DNA of 64,000 nucleotides from Tenrec ecaudatus (GCF_050624435.1 NC_134541.1:6958983-7022982), one strand, 5' to 3'; counted from the first letter of the stretch, positions 11,360 to 22,383 are shown. The notes: a model not told the origin generated them from the letters alone. Program-made: numbers and translations.

Positions 11360-11555
11360 CTGGTGACATAGGAGGTTACTTGATGGGCTTCCAATCACAA
11401 GGTCAGCAGTTTGAAACCACCACCTGCTCCCCAGGATGAAGACAAGGCTTTCTTCTCCTGTAAATAGTGGCAGTCTCGGAAACCCACACGGGCAGTTCTA
11501 CCCTGTCTGATAGGGTCACTGTGAGTCGGCATGGAGTGGATGCAAGTGAGTTTTT
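11360..11555 (+). repeat. AfroSINE copy
   Basis: B-box 'GGTCAGCAGTTTGAAACCAC', body GAAGACAAGGCTTTCTTCTCC and tail GGGTCACTGTGAGTCGG are all present. Confidence 0.88.
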
Positions 11556-11842
11556 TGAGCTATAGGGAGCAGAGCCCTGGTGGAATTTCACTTACCCACT
11601 CTTAAATGTGCCTCCCTGGGCCACCCACGGACTTCTGAAAATTATAGCAAGTCAGCCGATTAAGTGTGCCTCTTGATGGGTCTGATGTCTCTATGGAAAC
11701 TGGAGAACACCTGGACCAGGGAAACAGGCATCTAAGTCTTGTTCATGAGTGCTGCCTCTGAGGCCAAGCGTTCCTCACTGCCTCCAGCAGAGGTGGCTGG
11801 GGGACGGCGTCAGGCCCGGACTGGAACTTCCGCTTTCCCTCT

Positions 11843-11990
11843 TGCTAGCTGAGTTTCCTTGGACAGACTCCTTCCCTCTCTGCGTGCCTGTTTCCTCCAC
11901 GGTGCAGTCGGGATAAGGGTTGCACCCACTTTAGGGTTGTTGCAGTGGACAAAGGTGCAAATGCCTGCGAAGTCCTTCACACAGTTCCCA
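11843..11990 (+). repeat. MIR SINE fragment
   Basis: Order of blocks follows MIR: GAGTTTCC..., TGCCTGTTTCCTCC, GGATAAGGGTTGCACCC, 'TTAGGGTTGTTGCAGTGGAC'. Confidence 0.55.
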
Positions 11991-12184
11991 GTGAGGGGAC
12001 AGCATCCTACGCAGACACGGACCTGGGCTTCACCTTGGGCTCCTTTAAAAGGCCCCTCAGGTAGGTGGATCCTGGTCAAAAGGAGGAAAATCCTGGGACA
12101 GATCTTCCAACTCATATGGAAGCCAGACAACTCTCGAACTCTCAATGGCTCCCACGACATGTTGGGCAAAATCTGAAACCCTCA

Positions 12185-12440
12185 TCTGACCCAGCCTGAC
12201 AGGTCCTAGTGATCTGAACCGTCTAGCCCCGCCCCATTCCCACCCCCCACCCCCACCATGCTCTGCCCCTCTTGCTCTCTGGCCTTAAGCTCAACACTCC
12301 CATTTCTGCCCCAGGGAATTTGCATCTGCTGTCTTCTCTGCTCCAAAGTCTCTTCCCCAGATGGGCTCCAGCTCCCTCACCCTCGGCCTCCCCTGACCAC
12401 CCTTTCTAAAGAAGCTTCCAGTTCTTTGGGAGCATGCCAA
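12185..12440 (+). mobile_element. L2 LINE 3' fragment
   Basis: Matches the ancient L2 pattern: GGGAATTTGCATCTGCTGTC, CTCCCTCACC, CCCTGACCACCCTTTCTAAA. Confidence 0.6.
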
Positions 12441-13430
12441 CTGGTTTCCATATAAGTTGGAGGTTCTATTCCACATGGATTTGAGATTTCTCTGTGTTCC
12501 GGATAACTCACAAACACTGAGACCTGGAGAAACCCCGAATCTAGTGCCTACAAGGCACCTTTAAACCTTCAACCAAAACTACCCCATGAAGTCATAGCTG
12601 AGCTAAGTAAGTAAGAGTCAGCTCAATTCATAAGCAGGGCTTCCGTGGAGCACAGGGCAGAGAGGAAGCCAGGGGGACTAGGGAGTTGGTTGCTTTCCAT
12701 ATGTGTGTGAGGTTCTGGCTGAGCCATACGGGCTCAATCTGACTGCACTTCATCTAAAGCACAGACCAGGACTGAAGGTGCAGAGACCCCACGTTGATGA
12801 GGATGAGATAACCCGAGTGGAGAGGGTGGAAAAGATAGTTCAACAGCTCTGAGCTGGTTAGGTTGACAATGTGGATGGGTGTGTACCTGGTGGTATCCAT
12901 GGCTACCAGAAATGACATGCGTTTAAAAGTCCTCTCTTGTGAGCTCCTGCCAAACCAGCTCCCCTTGGCAGCCCCTTGCACACAGGAACTAAATGCTGCC
13001 TGGTCCTGTGTCCGTCTCCTCTGCGGTGCAGTCGGGATAAGGATTGAGCCCACTTTAGGGTTGTTACATCGGCTGTCGACCCTCAACATCCTTAACATCG
13101 ACTGTAGATCAGAGCATTTGTGGGAAGCAGAGAATGGGAAGAGAGTGTATACAGATGAATCCTTTACTCTCATCGATTAAGAAGTCTGGCAGGCTAGATT
13201 TCTGGGGTGGAGGGAGGCCTTCATCCTTGTGAGTTGGAGGTGAGTCCCAATCACATTATTTTTATTGCTCCCCGCTATATCCTCCCATGTGAGTGCTCCC
13301 TTGCAGTTACCTCTTACAAGCACACGGCTGACTGCTGTGTTGCCGGCAGCTTTATCTGTAGCAGCAGACGTGTGCTACTGCTCTCGAGGCTCTGAAGAGA
13401 GCCTCTCCCCGGTGCTTGCCCCAGCACTGG
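12441..13430. other. mostly unassigned sequence
   Basis: Apart from the MIR-like block at 13005-13080 I see no repeat or exon here. Confidence 0.35.
13005..13080 (+). repeat. MIR-like fragment, similar to 11880-11950
   Basis: Shares GGTGCAGTCGGGATAAG and CCCACTTTAGGGTTGTT with the copy about 1.1 kb upstream. Confidence 0.5.
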
Positions 13431-13672
13431 TGTTAAGTTACTCCTCTTGGGTACTCTGGGACTTTTAGGATTAGGGTTATGTATGTGGTTATGTATGTGG
13501 TTACCTGTAATTAAGGGGGCTTGCATGCCCCCTGAGTATATATAAGCCTTGGTTGGAAATAAATTCTCTCTCTCTGCATGGATCTGGCTCCTGAAGTCAT
13601 GATGGTCCCAGAAGTGAGCCCTTGCATGCTTGATCGTGTCTCATGTCTCTTTAATTTTACTCCTCCATTACA
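13431..13672 (+). mobile_element. LTR (family E, related to 27.2-28.2 kb pair)
   Basis: Starts TGTTAAGTTACTCC and has ACCTGTAATTAAGGGGGC, a TATA box GAGTATATATAAGCC, AATAAA at about 13560 and a (TC)n run, then ends near CTCCATTACA. The TATA/CTTGGTT/(TC)n order is shared with the LTR at 27217. Sequence to 13740 (CCTTGGACCC..GATCCACA) may be internal to the element. No clean target duplication. Confidence 0.65.
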
Positions 13673-14149
13673 CAACCGCCCCTTGGACCCATTCACCTGT
13701 GGAGTCTGGGACCCCACAAACATTGTGATCCACAGGGCTGTGGTGGGCTCATTGTGGGAGTAGATTGTGAGGCCTGTCTTCCTTGTCTGCCTTAGTCTGG
13801 AAGCTCTGCTGAAACCTGCGCAGTGGTTGTACCACAGGCACACAGGCCCCACTGACACGTGGTGGCTGTACCGCAGGTGTGTTGGCCGGGAAATGAATTA
13901 AACCTCAGAACCAGAGTCCTGTATCCCTTGGGAGCTTGTTAGAAATGCAGATGCTTAGGACCGCCCGAGACCTGCCGGATCAGAGGCGTCCCTGGAACAA
14001 GATAAGTGATTCTTAGGAGCATTCCTTCCCATTGGGAAGGGCTGCAGTGTGCACCACTCAACTCGGATGATGAAAGTCGTCGGCGGTGGCAGGCTAGTGC
14101 AAAAACATGTCAGTACCAGGACACACTGACCCTCACTAGCCGAGCTTTC

Positions 14150-14840
14150 TTTTTGTTGTTGTTGTTTTTAATGATTATGGGAAAATGTAGGTAACATGAA
14201 ACTTTCCATTTGATCCGTTTTAAGTGCACAATCCAGTGGCCCTAATTGCACCCATCATAGTGTACAACCACCCCCATCATCTGTTTCCAAAGCGTTATCA
14301 TCTCCCCAAATAGAAACTCAGTGCCCTGTCAGCAGTATCTCCCTGCTCCCCCCTCCTCCCCGTCGCACCTGCCAGCCCCCTGCCCACACTGGCCTCGTCT
14401 AGAGTTGTCAGGAGCCAGGTCATCATACGATGCTTGTCTGTGCCTGTCTGCCTTATTTCACCCAGCACCATGGTTAGAGTCCATCCACCCATGCTGTGGC
14501 GTGTGTCAGACCTCCATTTCCCCTAATAGCTGGCTGACATCCCATTGGGGGGCTAGCCCACCTGTGGCTTAGCCACCCTCCTGTTGATGGCTCCTTGGGT
14601 GGTTTCCGCCCTTTGGGGCCTGTGAACAGTGCTGCAATGAACATGGATAGACAAGTCTCTGAGCCCTTGCCTTTGATGGTTTTAGGGTCTCTGTCTCAGA
14701 GTGGAATTAAATTTGTGTCATTTTGTAAGGCACTCCCCACTTCCCCAACACAGTTTGCCTACTTGGTTTTTGTTTTGTTTTGTTTTTTTTGGCAAATCGT
14801 ATCACCACACTGGGACTGGATCTCTTCCTCGGTAAACTAA
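14150..14840 (-). mobile_element. L1M 3' UTR fragment
   Basis: Plus strand starts with a T-rich run (poly(A) in reverse), then AGTGCACAATCCAGTGGCCC, CATCTCCCCAAATAGAAACTC, 'GTTTCCGCCCTTTGGGGCC' and GCAATGAACATGGATAGACA, in the order known for reverse-complemented ancient L1 3' ends. Confidence 0.7.
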
Positions 14841-15583
14841 CCCAATCTATTTTAGGAGTTTGTTGAGAGGATCAAATGACATGATGTGGAAATGAGTACC
14901 TAAGAGTGAAAAGGGAGTTGTTTTATATATATTGCTTAATTTTGGAAAAAGTACAGCATACTTTCTGGAGCTGTTGTTAATATATATTTTTTGGATACAT
15001 TCAATGTCCAATGTACCCACATGTACTCAGCAGCAGGTACAAGTGAGAGCATTTGGGGTCCCGTTGATCACAATGGGGCATGACAGTGACCTGGGATTTT
15101 TGGAAAGCAATAGGGAAGACTTTGCAATTGGGCTAAACAGTCACAGATTTGCTACCTGACACTCTCTGGCCCCGGGAAGGAGCCTCCACAGAGGATCACA
15201 GCCACAACCACCTCAATTGTTTCCAAACATTACAGGCAAAACAGGAAGCAAAGGCATCGTGTATATTGATAGCGTCTTACGTACAAACCATGCCCGTATG
15301 CTGCAGCACAAGACAGGCGCCCCAGAGCTGATGTGACAGACTCCCACATTCATCAGCAGGAAGACCAGAGCTAGGAGACAACAGAAAGTTGCTCTGGGCA
15401 GGAAAGGTTGGCTAGGAGTTTGTCCCATGCTGCAGGGTCCTACAGTCAGTCGCCAGCCAGTCTCTCCTCTGCTCGCAGCAGCATCCGATTGTGTGATGTG
15501 GCAAGGTTGCTAACAGGGTCCTCCAACCAGCACCTCCACCCCCTCCCTCCCAGACGACATTGAGGAAGTCATGTGACAGTGGT
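14841..15583. other. unassigned sequence
   Basis: AT-rich to 15040, then mixed; no gene or named repeat recognised. Confidence 0.35.
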
Positions 15584-15793
15584 GCCAACAAACCAACCCC
15601 CCTGCCATCGAATCGATTCTGACGCATAGAGAACCTGGGGGGCAGACTGGAACGGCCCCTGTGGGGTTCTGAGACTCATCCTTTATGGGAGTACAGAACC
15701 TCATCTTTCTCCCACGGAGCAGCTGGTGGTTTCAAACTGCTGATCTTCAGGTTAGCAGCCCACATGCGCAACCACTACGCCACAGGGGCTCTG
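15584..15793 (-). repeat. AfroSINE copy
   Basis: Full order in reverse: CCCTGCCATCGAATCGATTC tail, body CTCATCTTTCTCCCACGGAG, head CCACTACGCCACAGGGGCTC. This is the repeat closest to the MC3R 3' side. Confidence 0.88.
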
Positions 15794-16194
15794 CCGACAG
15801 TGGTACAGTGACCACGATAAGCAGAGCAAGAGACTTCAGTGTCTCCAGCGGCCTAAAATGACAGTGAAGCGACTTCTCGTGACACCGTCTCTCCCACTGC
15901 GTTGCCCTCTCCCATTTTAAAGACAGACCAGGCATTGTGGCAAGAAGTGAAAAAGAGATAAGAAAAACACGCAGGTGAAATAGAGGCATTCAGAAGTGAT
16001 AACAGCAGGGCATCAGAATGCTTTGCCCATGAGTATGTTCTGAAGACCCCGAGCCCTTTCTCGCTCATGAGAACCTTGACAGTTCTCTTTTGATTTAATG
16101 CGTACCAGCCCCCTCTCCCCCACAACAGCCCACACCACAGTGACAACAGCAGCGGCAGCAGCAGAGAGGGGAGTGGGGCCTGTCCCCCTTGCTG

Positions 16195-16200
16195 TTTATT
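16195..16200 (-). promoter_or_regulatory. candidate MC3R poly(A) signal AATAAA
   Basis: The plus strand reads TTTATT, so the minus strand carries AATAAA about 565 bases past the MC3R stop codon. It is the nearest canonical hexamer I noticed downstream of the gene and lies in non-repeat sequence. Whether it is used is not shown by the sequence. Confidence 0.4.
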
Positions 16201-16762
16201 TTGGGGGTTGGCTAGTGCAGGGCAGGGATGGAGACACAGGAGAGCAGAGCCGGCTCCCGAAGAGGCAACTGCAGTCTGCAGATTGCTTTTCGGTGAGTCC
16301 CAGCAGTCACGCAGAAACCCCGAGTCTCTTCTGTAAGCAGCAGCAGGCAGTTGGGGGTCGGCAGCTGTGGTGGGTTTGCTAGGGAGAGAGCTGAGTGACA
16401 CTGGCTGGGCTGAGACTCTTTCTGGCCAGGCAGCCTGAGCTGGAGCCCAAGGAGGGCTAGGTGGCAGGCAGGCAGGCAGGTGCTGCAAATTCCAGATGCA
16501 AAGAATGCAGATAAAGCTGCGGGTGTCCTCTCCTTGCTGCCTGCACCCTCCCCACCGCCATCATGGTCCCCAACCAGAGTTTGCTACTTACCCACCCTGG
16601 GGTGCTTGCAGAGAGCCTGGGAGACACCGGTCTCCTTTTGGAAGGTTGTGCACTTTCTGAAAGAAGCCGGCGTGGAAAGCGGTGGCTGTGCACGCAGACT
16701 TTTCGTTTTCGGTCCTGCCTTCTTCTCGCCAGCCAGCACGGGGAGGTCAGTCCAGGGGCGCG

Positions 16763-17740
16763 CTAGCCCAGGGCCAGGCTTTTGCAGCCGCACAGGATCT
16801 CCTTGAAGGTGCTGCGCAGCTCCAGGCTGCGGAAGGCGTAGATGAGGGGGTCGATGACGGAGTTGCACATGATGAGCACCAGGTAGGCGTTGAAGTGGGC
16901 CATGTAGCACACGCAGTAGGGGTTGGTGGGGCAGGTGATGATGAAGACCAGGTGGAGGAAGAAGGGCGCCCAGCAGAAGATGAACACCCCTAGCAGGATG
17001 GTGACGGTGACAGCGCCCTTCAAGCACGAGTGCTGGGGCGGGGTCGCCCCGTCGGCGGGGGGCAGGACCGCGATGCGCTTGACATGCAGCCGGGCGAAGA
17101 GGAACATGTGCACGTAGAGCGTGCCCATGAGCAGCAGCATGGCGAAGAACAGGGTGATGAGGCACACGATGACCATCTTGCTCTCGGAGTGGATGATGAA
17201 GACCACGCCGCAGACACCGCAGCTGACCCAGATGGCCGCGATGAGGCCCAGCGCCTTCCTGACGGTCATGATGCTGTGGTAACGCAGCGCATAGAAGATG
17301 GTCACATACCTGTCGACGGCAATGGCCAGCAGGTTGCAGATGGAGGCCACCAGGGAGATGCAGATCATGGAGTCGAAGACGTTGTCCATGTGCTGGATGA
17401 ACTGGTCCTCGAAGGCCAGGCTGTCGCTGTTGACCACGGCGATCATGACGGTCTCCAGGGCATTGGACACACTCACCAGCAGGTCGGCCACGGCCAGGCT
17501 GCAGAGGAAGAAGTACATGGGGGAGTGCAGGTTGTCATTGCGGGCCACGGCCAGGATGACCAGGGCGTTCTCCAGCAAGCTGACGATGCCCAGCACCAGG
17601 AAGACCTCGGGCCGAATGAAGACCTGCTCGCAGAACCTGCTGCTGCTCTGGTTGGCCGAGGCTGGGGCCGTGGGGGCGCCTGAGGCATTGGGCAGCATTG
17701 GCTGGGCCGGCAGCAGGCAACAGGAAGAGGAGGCGTCCAT
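16763..17740 (-). CDS. MC3R: melanocortin-3 receptor, intact single-exon gene
   Basis: A 325-residue class A G protein-coupled receptor. MC3R binds alpha/gamma-MSH and ACTH at the plasma membrane of mainly hypothalamic neurons, signals through Gs to cAMP, is antagonised by AgRP, and acts in energy balance (family knowledge). Seen here: two N-terminal sequons (Asn18, Asn30), TM1 with GIVSLLEN (51-58), TM2 Asp86, the melanocortin ligand acids Glu96, Asp119 and Asp123, the DRY motif at 143-145, the TM6 motif CWAPFFLH (256-263), NSVIDPLIY in TM7 (293-301), and cysteines 317/319 as palmitoylation candidates. The extracellular loop 2 is very short, as in all melanocortin receptors. Residue-level match is to MC3R rather than MC4R or MC5R (for example [15 protein letters not shown] and the CGC..LG tail). 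The start is secure: an in-frame TGA lies two codons upstream (17744-17746), and the ATG has A at -3 and G at +4. The usual length is 323, so this protein is full length. No frameshift or missing key residue. Confidence 0.98.
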   Translation of the reverse strand: MDASSSCCLLPAQPMLPNASGAPTAPASANQSSSRFCEQVFIRPEVFLVLGIVSLLENALVILAVARNDNLHSPMYFFLCSLAVADLLVSVSNALETVMIAVVNSDSLAFEDQFIQHMDNVFDSMICISLVASICNLLAIAVDRYVTIFYALRYHSIMTVRKALGLIAAIWVSCGVCGVVFIIHSESKMVIVCLITLFFAMLLLMGTLYVHMFLFARLHVKRIAVLPPADGATPPQHSCLKGAVTVTILLGVFIFCWAPFFLHLVFIITCPTNPYCVCYMAHFNAYLVLIMCNSVIDPLIYAFRSLELRSTFKEILCGCKSLALG

Positions 17741-17912
17741 GGTTCAAGCTGCTGCTCCTGAAGGCGGGGGAGAAGCTCCCCCCAGATGCAGCTGCTTTCT
17801 CCGTGTGTGTATGTGTGTGAGGAGGGGTGGGGGTAAGAGGCTGGTCCAGCCTGGACTTGAGTTTTTTCTCTCCAGAATATGAGAGAGTGAGAGACAGACA
17901 GACAGACAGACA

Positions 17913-17949
<37 letters not shown>

Positions 17950-18400
17950 AGCAAGATGCTTACACACAGACCACATGCACAGAGACATAGACAGACCCAC
18001 ACCCAGAGACAGAGACACAGAGACAGAGAGAAGGAGGGTATCAGCCTGAAAACAGAGAATTTTCCTCTACCCCCGCGTCTCCAGGAGGAGCTGTTTTGCA
18101 GCCCCTCTTTCTCTATTCCTCTCCCTCTCCCTCTCCCCCTAGCCCCCCACCTCTCTGGCTGTCCTCACACCCCCATCTGGGGACAGGAAACCCGCCACTG
18201 GTTGCTACAGTGACCACGGCTCTCATAGCAAGGCAGGGTAGGGTACCTGTCGCTAGACATGAGGGGAGAAAACTCAGGCTTTATACACGGACCCTGGGCA
18301 AACAACTCCTACTTAATCTTCAGCGCAGCCAAGTGACCACTGAGCGGAGGGCGCCGCGCTGACTGACAGCTGGTACCCAGCTCCGGGGGCTCGCAGACGA
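17741..18400 (-). promoter_or_regulatory. MC3R 5' flank (likely 5' UTR and proximal promoter)
   Basis: Sequence immediately upstream of the MC3R start on the coding strand. It contains no recognisable transposon, is interrupted by a (GACA)n/(CA)n tract, and becomes C- and T-rich (plus strand 18110-18170). I see no obvious TATA box near the gene. The assignment as promoter rests on position only. Confidence 0.35.
17889..17946. repeat. compound microsatellite (AGAC)n-(CA)n
   Basis: About six AGAC units pass directly into about 16 CA units. The tract is 149-206 bases upstream of the MC3R start codon, so it is probably in the transcribed leader or promoter. Neighbouring bases to 18030 remain CA/GA rich. 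Confidence 0.95.
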
Positions 18401-18529
18401 CACGGCTCGCCTTCGCCCTCTGCAGGCCAGACGGGGATTGTGCGCTGCTTGGGCCCTGCAGATCTTAGCGGTCGGATGCTGCCACATCCATCCACTGCTT
18501 GCGTTCATTCATTTCTCTTCCCTCAGCTG
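18401..18529. other. unassigned MC3R upstream sequence
   Basis: GC-rich non-repeat DNA about 0.7 kb upstream of the MC3R start. Confidence 0.3.
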
Positions 18530-18605
18530 GGATTTACTAAGCACCTACTAAGGGACAGGTTTCGGCCGGGTGACAAGGAATACCATGGTGAGTAAGACAG
18601 AAAGG
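18530..18605 (-). mobile_element. L2 LINE 3' fragment
   Basis: Plus strand TTTACTAAGCACCTACTAAG..GGTGAGTAAGAC follows the antisense of the L2 3' end. Confidence 0.55.
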
Positions 18606-19863
18606 GAGAGCCAGGGTGTGATTGCTTAATAACCAAGGCAGGCAATGGTGCTTGCTTGTGGCCAATTTGCTAATCTGCCTACACTTTCCCACCACCTCCA
18701 AGGACCTGCTCCCAGGGCTGGTTGGCACGGGTCCCCTTCCTATAGAAGCCAGACCTCTTTTCCAACGTGCAGTCCATGACAGGGACAGAGTATCTCGTGT
18801 GTGAGGTAAGCATAGGCTCGCTCGCTCCGCTGTAGTGAACTTACCTGTGCTTACCTTGATTGTTGGGTAATCCACCCCGGTCCAGCCCTGGCCTTCCTTG
18901 AGTCTGGTGCAGGAGGTCAGGTACTCACATCATGTGGTGCACACGACTCCGGAAAGCCCGGGGTGTGGGGGCAGAGAGAAGGGGCCCCTAGCTGGGCCAG
19001 TCAAGGAGGATGTGGAGGGGGAAGGGGCAGTCCAGCTCTGGCTGCCGAGAAGACAGGCACTCTCCATGGTGGGAAGGTGGGTGGTGGGGTGAAGAGAACA
19101 TCAACTTGAGGGGAAACAGCCTGGGGGAAAATGAGCAGGGGTTTTCAGCCCTGGGTGTGCACCCCATTATGTGTGGGAACCAAGCACGGGATGTGGGTGC
19201 TGGGATCCAACCTGCCAGGCAGGATCCACATCACCCAGATAGGAGTAGGATGCAGGCAGGAGTGCTTTACTTTTTTGACAGGTGAACTGATGCCCAGCCA
19301 GGTGAGCTCTGCAGAGGAGAAAGGGGGGTGCCAGAAAAGGCTGGAGTCATTGGTTCAGGCTAGAGCTTGTGGTTGGAAGGCAAAGTTCAGAAATGAAGCT
19401 GCATGGGTGTTTTCTTAAAAAAGGAGGCAAGAAGCGTCCAAAGAATCCTAAAGAAGCGCTGTCTCAACCCTTCCTTGGGAGTCTGGACGGCACCTGGAGT
19501 ACATAGGGACAGATGTGCAATGGGACCTGTGCTTTAGACAGACTCCTGGGTACAGAGTGGAGAATGGACTGGAAAGAGGTAAGTGGAGCCATGGAGACCA
19601 GACTAGAGGGGACTGGGAGATAATGGTGGCCTGGACCAGGGTAGGGCTGTGGAGGAATGAATGAGGAGACTGAGGCAGTAGATCACAGAGGTTCAGGCAC
19701 TCATTGCATCAGGGACTGTGGGGTGAGGGCCAGAGGATGGAGATCTATTTTAAACTGGATGAGTTAAGAGTCTGAGTCTAGAGGTTGACCTACCAGGTGG
19801 CGTACTTGGCAGTGTGGTCTTATATTTGGTTCACATTAGATTACGTAAGCTCAGGAAGCACTT

Positions 19864-19899
<36 letters not shown>

Positions 19900-20283
19900 A
19901 AATGGATTCACCCATCTAACACCTGTAGGTAGTCCCAGTCTTACTCCTGGGTTCCATTCTGACTGCTCTATCTTGAGTTTGTTCTGCTGTAAGTTAAATT
20001 CCTCTTTTTATTTTCAGTTTTCATTAATAATCCCCTTTATTGTCACTATCTTTAAACATCTATCTTTGAATCTGAAAGTGAACATCAGGGAGAGATAACA
20101 TCAAATTGCACACTACAATGTTATATGCAGTACATAAGCCGCACAATAAGATGTACCAAAAAACAAAGACATTTTTAAGTGTGGCTCATTGTTAGCTTGA
20201 ATGCATCATCAGTCAAGGACTGTCTGTTCCAGGAGCTTCAGAAGGTTCATGGAAAATTCCCATCATCTTTCATTTTTTCTATT
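18606..20283. other. unassigned sequence with one microsatellite
   Basis: About 1.7 kb lacking any repeat family I recognise apart from the CA tract at 19867. Purine-rich with many short open frames and no protein motif. Confidence 0.35.
19867..19899. repeat. (CA)n microsatellite
   Basis: About 16 uninterrupted units. Confidence 0.97.
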
Positions 20284-20965
20284 TGTGTTAGCCTGGGTAG
20301 ACTAGCAAAACAAATTCATGGACACTGATATGTGTATAATAAAGAGCTTTATATACAAGAGCAACTGTACATAAAGAAAACATCCCAGCCTAGTCCAGAT
20401 AAAGTTCATAGGTCCAATGTTAGCCCATATGTCTGATACTAATCTATAAAGTCCTCTTCAGACTCACAAAGCACATGCAATGACGCCTAATGCAGGACGA
20501 TTACAGGCCAGTGGGTAGAAAGTTTATGGATCTATTGGTGTTGTAAACATTTCAGTGCTGGCAAGGGTCTCCAAGTGGCTTCTCCAGCATCCAGGGCTGC
20601 ATCAGGGTAGGTCCGTGTGCTTCTCCTCAGGGATGTCTTGCAGGGAGTCAACCTTGTCAGTAGAGTGTCTTGCAGGGGGTGAGCAGTTGTATGATATGAC
20701 TCTTCCATAGAGAAATTCAGGCAGTCTGGTCACAGGCAGCAAATAGCAGGGCAGGTCACCAATAGTCAGCCAGGTGACAGGAGCCGACAGTCCCCAGTTC
20801 AAGCAATGAATAAACCAGCAGTGTGGCAAAGCAGATCTCGAAAGAACCTTAAGCTCTAGTGACAATGTCCATGGGTTGGGTGTCCCACCAGTAGTGTAGA
20901 TCAAAAGTTGAGGCAGAGAACTAGCTAAGGCAGCTGCACACTGGTCCGGTCACCAGACAGTAACA
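20284..20965 (-). mobile_element. MaLR-like LTR (family B/C)
   Basis: Plus strand begins TGTGTTAGCCTGGGTAGACTAG and has the family blocks AAGAAAACATCCCAGCC, 'GTCCGTGTGCTTCTCCTCAG' and GGATGTCTTGCAGG. The far end is degraded into an L1M fragment. Confidence 0.68.
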
Positions 20966-21125
20966 GTTTTAACACATAATTCACATATAATACAACTCAG
21001 TCATTTAAACATATTAAAAAGAGTTGTGTGACTATCACCACATGTTAGAACAGTTTCTCCCTTTTTGTCCTCATTATCATCAGCTCCTCATTCCCTCCTA
21101 GTTCTCCCATCATGACCCCAAGAAA
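20955..21125 (-). mobile_element. L1M 3' UTR fragment
   Basis: Plus strand has ACACATAATTCACATATAAT, 'TGTGTGACTATCACCACATG' and CAGCTCCTCATTCCC, as in the opposite-strand ends of old L1s. Confidence 0.6.
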
Positions 21126-21268
21126 GTGTTAATCCAGTTACTGCCTCTAGAGGCTGACTTATGCTGGACTCCATATGAAGGAAAACAGAGAAAAAGAAAT
21201 AAGAAGCCCGACAACAGCAACAAAATAAAACAGAGGAAAGCTGTAATGGCAAAGGAAGCAGAAAACAG

Positions 21269-21358
21269 TAAACACTCAGATTAATTTTACTTAAACACTC
21301 AAATTTACTTAAACACTCAAATTGAGTGTTTACTTAAACACTCAAATTTAATTTTACT
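21269..21358. repeat. short tandem repeat with internal palindrome
   Basis: ACTTAAACACTCAAATTT is repeated about three to four times. One junction forms AAACACTCAA-A-TTGAGTGTTT, a 10-bp perfect inverted repeat with a one-base spacer. Confidence 0.85.
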
Positions 21359-21379
21359 TTATTATTAGTTTTTTCAATA

Positions 21380-22062
21380 TATCTTTTAAAAAACATTTTA
21401 ATAGGGACTCATATGACTTTTATCACAAACCATACATATACATACATCAATTGTATAAAGCACATCCGTACATTCTTTGCCCTCATCATTTTCAAAGCAT
21501 TTGCTCTCCACTTAAAGCCCTTTGCATCAAGTCCTCTTTTTCCCCTCCCTCCCCGCTTCCCCCTCCCTCATGAGTCCTTGATAATTTATAAATGATTATT
21601 TTGTTATATCTTGCCCTATCTGGCATCTCCCTTCACCCCCTTTTCTGTTGTCCGTCCCCCAGGGAGGAGGTCACATGTAGATCCTTGTAATCAGTTCCCC
21701 CTTTCCAACCCCCTCTCCCTCTACCCTCCCAGCATCGCCCCTCACACCCCTAGTCCTGAAGGTATCATCCGCCCTGGATTCCCTGTGCCTCCAGCTCCCA
21801 TCTGCACCAGTGTACAACCTCTGCTCTATCCAGACTTGCAAGGTAGAATTGGGACCATGATAGTGGGGGGTGGGGGAGAGGAAGCATTTAGGAACTGGAG
21901 GAAAGCTGTATTCTTCATCGGTGCTACGTCGCACCCTGACTGACTCATCTTCTTCTCTAGACCCCTCTGGGAGGGGAACTCCATTGGCCAACAAATGGGC
22001 TTTGGGTCTCCACTCTGCACTTCCCCCTTCATTCACGATGGTAAAAAATTTGTTGATGATGC
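21380..22062 (-). mobile_element. LINE 3' region, L1-like
   Basis: Starts at plus-strand TTTTAATAGGGACTCATATG and runs back through the same blocks as the 7255 copy, further 5' to the 'GGGCTTTGGGTCTCCACTCT' block. Open frames inside are LINE UTR shadows. Confidence 0.78.
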
Positions 22063-22383
22063 CTTGTACTAGTTATTTTTAATTGTTTTTCTGTGTATGA
22101 AATACAGAATAGGTACATCTATAGCAACAGTAACTGGTTCAATAGCTCCTTGGGGGTGTGCCAAGGGAGGGTGAGGGGAGATGGGAAGCTAATGCCAAGT
22201 AGTATAAAAATGAGGAAAATGCTCTAAAACTGATTGTGGTGATGAGTGTACAACTCTTCTCGACGCTAGGGAACTATTGAAGCATGTGATATGTGACTTA
22301 CCTGCCACTAAAACTTAAAAACAAAAACCTTAGCGTGAAGAGATCTTAAGCACCATGGGCAACCCGCACTTTACTATGAAAAA
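22063..22383. other. unassigned sequence
   Basis: AT-rich, no feature recognised. Confidence 0.35.

Noticed and set aside
15853..16488. 211-codon minus-strand frame downstream of MC3R
   Set aside because: Falls in the probable MC3R 3' UTR; rich in Leu/Pro/Ser with no domain; likely chance.
17030..17683. 217-codon plus-strand open frame, rich in Asp, His and Gln
   Set aside because: It is exactly antisense to MC3R; its composition is the reverse complement of GC-rich transmembrane codons. No independent gene evidence.
17473..18018. 181-codon minus-strand frame overlapping the MC3R start
   Set aside because: Reads through the CA/AGAC microsatellite (Cys-Val and Ser-Val runs) and then MC3R in the wrong frame.
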